Shown here in pieces: positions 63,158 to 64,000 of a stretch of 64,000 nt of DNA (position 1 is the first letter of the stretch; each line of letters opens with the position of its first letter). The stretch spans positions 2,888,530 through 2,952,529 of the forward strand of contig JAVTLE010000023.1 in the NCBI GenBank assembly GCA_033439295.1. Reading direction: 5' to 3'. The translations under genes and the position numbers were made by a program. This DNA comes from Deuterostichococcus epilithicus. Its lineage: Eukaryota; Chlorophyta; Trebouxiophyceae; Prasiolales; Stichococcaceae. The notes beneath the pieces were generated by a model. It was not told the origin of the DNA and did not search any database. It saw only the letters and a list, made by a program, of their open reading frames with translations.

Positions 63158-64000
63158 CAAGATCCCGCTGATCAGCAGTTGGTCTCAAAAACGAGGATCA
63201 GAGGCAGTCGCTGGCTTCTTGTAAGAATACCACCCATTGCCACTGGACTGAAGGCTGTTGACCTTCCCCAAACCACCACATGGCTGGACCAGAGGCCCGG
63301 CCCTGCATACCAAGCTACATTCGCTCCCCTGAATGCATTCACCCACCAAGATTCGCCATGTTCGGTCTCTTTACCCGTTTGTGGCCTCCTAGTCGATGGG
63401 AAGCACAATCATAGTCTATATCTGCGCTCAGTGCGCATGTGAGTAGACTGCACCTCTGCCGATCTTGAACTTTGCAGTGAGTCACGCTATCTGCGGTGCT
63501 TCCAATGATGGCCCCAACCCCAACCTCCTCTGCTGTTTTGACACTCGCTCTGAAGCTAGCACGGGCATATCGGCTGCGGTCCGATCGCCCAGCGTGATCG
63601 CTAGTGAAAGTCACCAGCCACTGGCATCGCTGTGGTGCGTGGCGTCATGCGCGGCCTCCAGCGCCGGCTGACAGCTCGACGGTGATCGAGTTCAGCAGGT
63701 TATCCTCACCTGTAGAGTCAAATGCAGCCGATCAGGTGACGGGCGACGCGGCTGTCAGCCGCCGCGTGCAGCCGCAAATGCTTACTGACGCTGGTCGCAA
63801 TGATCGCACACAGGTACGCCTGGAGCGCAAGGTGCTGCACGAATTGGGGGTCGCGACAACTAGCTGTTAACAGCAGACTAGGGTCCCTCGCTGCTGCAAA
63901 TGTGCTGGAAAACTGGAAACTCGAGTCGACTGTCACCCCAGTCAGTGTAGTTGATATTCGAGGAGATTGCAGATGTCGAACCATTGTTTTGTTGTGCCTA
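63158..64000. other. Unresolved right edge
   Basis: On minus, FVQHLALQAYLCAIIATSVS (about 63780-63845) and, after a tacag acceptor, EDNLLNSITVELSAGAGGRA-stop (about 63653-63712) read like two exons at the 3' end of a gene entering from the right. I recognise no family and the two do not form one continuous frame. Confidence 0.25.

Overview
This window looks like nuclear DNA from a green alga, most likely a chlorophyte and perhaps a trebouxiophyte. It is GC-rich. Nearly every protein gene is split into many short exons by small introns with GT donors and (t)gcag acceptors. The genes include a plastid-targeted photosystem I subunit, nuclear SDH3 and SDH4, and a UhpC-type sugar-phosphate carrier. 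The chlorophyte poly(A) signal TGTAA lies downstream of several stop codons on the correct strand. There is no operon structure, CRISPR array or bacterial ribosome-binding pattern. The lineage call is an inference from gene content and style, not a phylogeny.

Left part (1-18 kb): DNA polymerase alpha catalytic subunit (POLA1, minus, cut by the left edge) is divergent to nucleoporin NUP54 (plus). TRM6, the non-catalytic subunit of the tRNA m1A58 methyltransferase (minus), is divergent to gamma-tubulin complex protein GCP4 (plus). From 18 to 20.4 kb there is a tRNA-Phe(GAA), a perfect 88-bp tandem duplication and weak unassigned exons.

Middle (20.4-42.2 kb): an MRM1-type rRNA 2'-O-methyltransferase with an unusual RGG-rich N-terminal domain (minus) lies directly downstream of a RecQ helicase (minus). 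RecQ is divergent to a Fused/TIO-family protein kinase with a long ARM-like C-terminal region (plus). Photosystem I subunit PsaD (plus) follows, with all five exons resolved.

Right part (42-64 kb): an unrecognised putative plastid membrane protein (plus), a violaxanthin de-epoxidase-related protein (VDR, plus) and an orphan multi-pass membrane protein (plus) are followed by a respiratory cluster. In that cluster, succinate dehydrogenase membrane anchors SDH3 (minus) and SDH4 (plus) sit head to head, and complex I subunit NDUFS7 (minus) faces SDH4 tail to tail. A UhpC/GlpT-like transporter (minus) follows, and the last 1.2 kb is unresolved.

Genes are often arranged as divergent pairs sharing roughly 0.5-0.7 kb of upstream DNA. 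Functionally the window is a mix of housekeeping genes (replication, tRNA and rRNA modification, nuclear pore, microtubule nucleation, DNA repair) plus a photosynthesis/plastid stretch and a mitochondrial electron-transport stretch. Exon boundaries were read by eye from splice motifs, reading frame and remembered family sequence. Most are reliable where conserved motifs cross them, but several 5' ends are not settled and are marked as such.
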